This document shows positions 36,021-36,904 of a DNA stretch of 36,904 nt, in pieces. The stretch lies in the NCBI GenBank assembly GCA_029006795.1, contig JAQXGQ010000176.1, positions 1 through 36,904 on the forward strand, read 5' to 3'. The notes beneath the pieces were generated by a model. The model did no database searches. It was not told the origin of the DNA and worked only from the letters and a program-made list of their open reading frames with translations. A program made the translations under genes and the position numbers. Each line of letters opens with the position of its first letter. The first letter of the stretch is position 1. Source of the stretch: Clostridiales bacterium (GTDB lineage: Bacteria; Bacillota; Clostridia; Lachnospirales; Lachnospiraceae).

Positions 36021-36899
36021 ATGCAGGGAAAGATAATAAAAGGAATTGCCGGATTCTACTATGTTCATGTGGTAGAGTCCGGGATTTATGAGTGTAAAGC
36101 AAAGGGTATTTTCCGAAATCAGAAAATCAAACCTCTTGTGGGAGATGATGTGGAAATTGCCATTATTGATGAGGAAGAAAAAAAGGGGAATATAGAGCAG
36201 ATACTGTCGAGAAAAAACGAGTTAATTCGTCCGGCAGTGGCAAATATTAACCTTGCTCTGATTATTTTTGCAGCGGCAAAACCACAGCCTAATTTTAATT
36301 TATTAGACCGGTTTCTGATTATGATGGAATATCAGAAAGTGCCGGTCAAAATCTGTTTTAATAAGATAGATTTAGTAAGTGAAAAAGAAATTGAAAAGAT
36401 TGCGGCAGTGTATCAAAATTGTGGGTATGATATTTTGACAGTCAGTGCAAAGGAAGAAAAAGGTATCACGGAACTTCTTGAGGTTCTTCAGGGAAAAACG
36501 ACTGCGGTAGCGGGGCCTTCCGGTGTGGGAAAATCTTCTCTTATCAACCGGCTGCAGCCTCATGTGCAGATGGAAACAGGTGCCATCAGTAAAAAAATCG
36601 AACGGGGACGTCATACTACCCGTCATTCTGAGATTATTCCGATTTGCGGAAATACCTATATCATGGACACACCGGGATTTTCTACTTTAAATATTCCGGG
36701 ATTTGAAAAAGAGGATTTGCAGCAGTATTATCCGGAATTTTTAGTGTTTGAACCTTATTGCAGGTTTAAGGGATGCAGTCATATCAGTGAACCGGACTGT
36801 GGTGTCAAAGAAGCATTAGAAGAAGGAAAAATCAGCAGTCTGCGCTACGAAAACTATAAACTTTTATATGAGGAATTAAGGAATATCAAGAAGTATTAG
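36021..36899 (+). CDS. rsgA: ribosome small subunit-dependent GTPase A
   Basis: Circularly permuted GTPase: FNKIDLVSEKE, AGPSGVGKSSLINRL, MDTPGFSTL; zinc site CRFKGCSHISEPDCGVKEAL. Confidence 0.96.
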   Translation: MQGKIIKGIAGFYYVHVVESGIYECKAKGIFRNQKIKPLVGDDVEIAIIDEEEKKGNIEQILSRKNELIRPAVANINLALIIFAAAKPQPNFNLLDRFLIMMEYQKVPVKICFNKIDLVSEKEIEKIAAVYQNCGYDILTVSAKEEKGITELLEVLQGKTTAVAGPSGVGKSSLINRLQPHVQMETGAISKKIERGRHTTRHSEIIPICGNTYIMDTPGFSTLNIPGFEKEDLQQYYPEFLVFEPYCRFKGCSHISEPDCGVKEALEEGKISSLRYENYKLLYEELRNIKKY

Positions 36900-36904
36900 A
36901 TACG

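Noticed and set aside
1-36904. CRISPR array, integrase, transposase, toxin-antitoxin or phage defence island
   Set aside because: No regularly spaced direct repeats and no proteins of these families in the ORF track; gene content is essentially core chromosome.

Overview
The window is a mostly housekeeping chromosomal segment from a low-GC Clostridia (Lachnospiraceae-like) bacterium. Taxonomy is inferred from gene content and order only. Recognisable blocks: accessory enzymes (thioesterase, ZIP transporter, YdcF/DUF218, viroplasmin-RNase H, NrdG activase, FliB-like, flavin reductase, amidase, HEAT/RNA methyltransferase, GGDEF-EAL); two tandem tRNA-Leu genes; the dgt-like / dnaG / rpoD / trmK replication-sigma cluster; a TGS-domain nucleoside kinase; RNase P RNA (rnpB); a three-gene cluster (membrane zinc ribbon, DUF5685-like, DnaJ-like); PilZ; pyrBI; murE-like; and the priA-def-fmt-yugP-rsmB-rlmN-stp-pknB-rsgA cluster. 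I see no CRISPR array, transposase, integrase or phage module. Second-look items: a tandem pair of NrdR-like boxes upstream of nrdG; a 19-bp perfect inverted repeat followed by a structured intergenic element with a tiny ORF; the zinc-ribbon/DUF5685/DnaJ cluster, with two Asp-rich motifs in the middle protein; a tRNA-Leu with AAG anticodon; and hairpins between the stp and pknB genes. I found no convincing complete new system. The three-gene cluster is the best candidate for uncharacterised biology.
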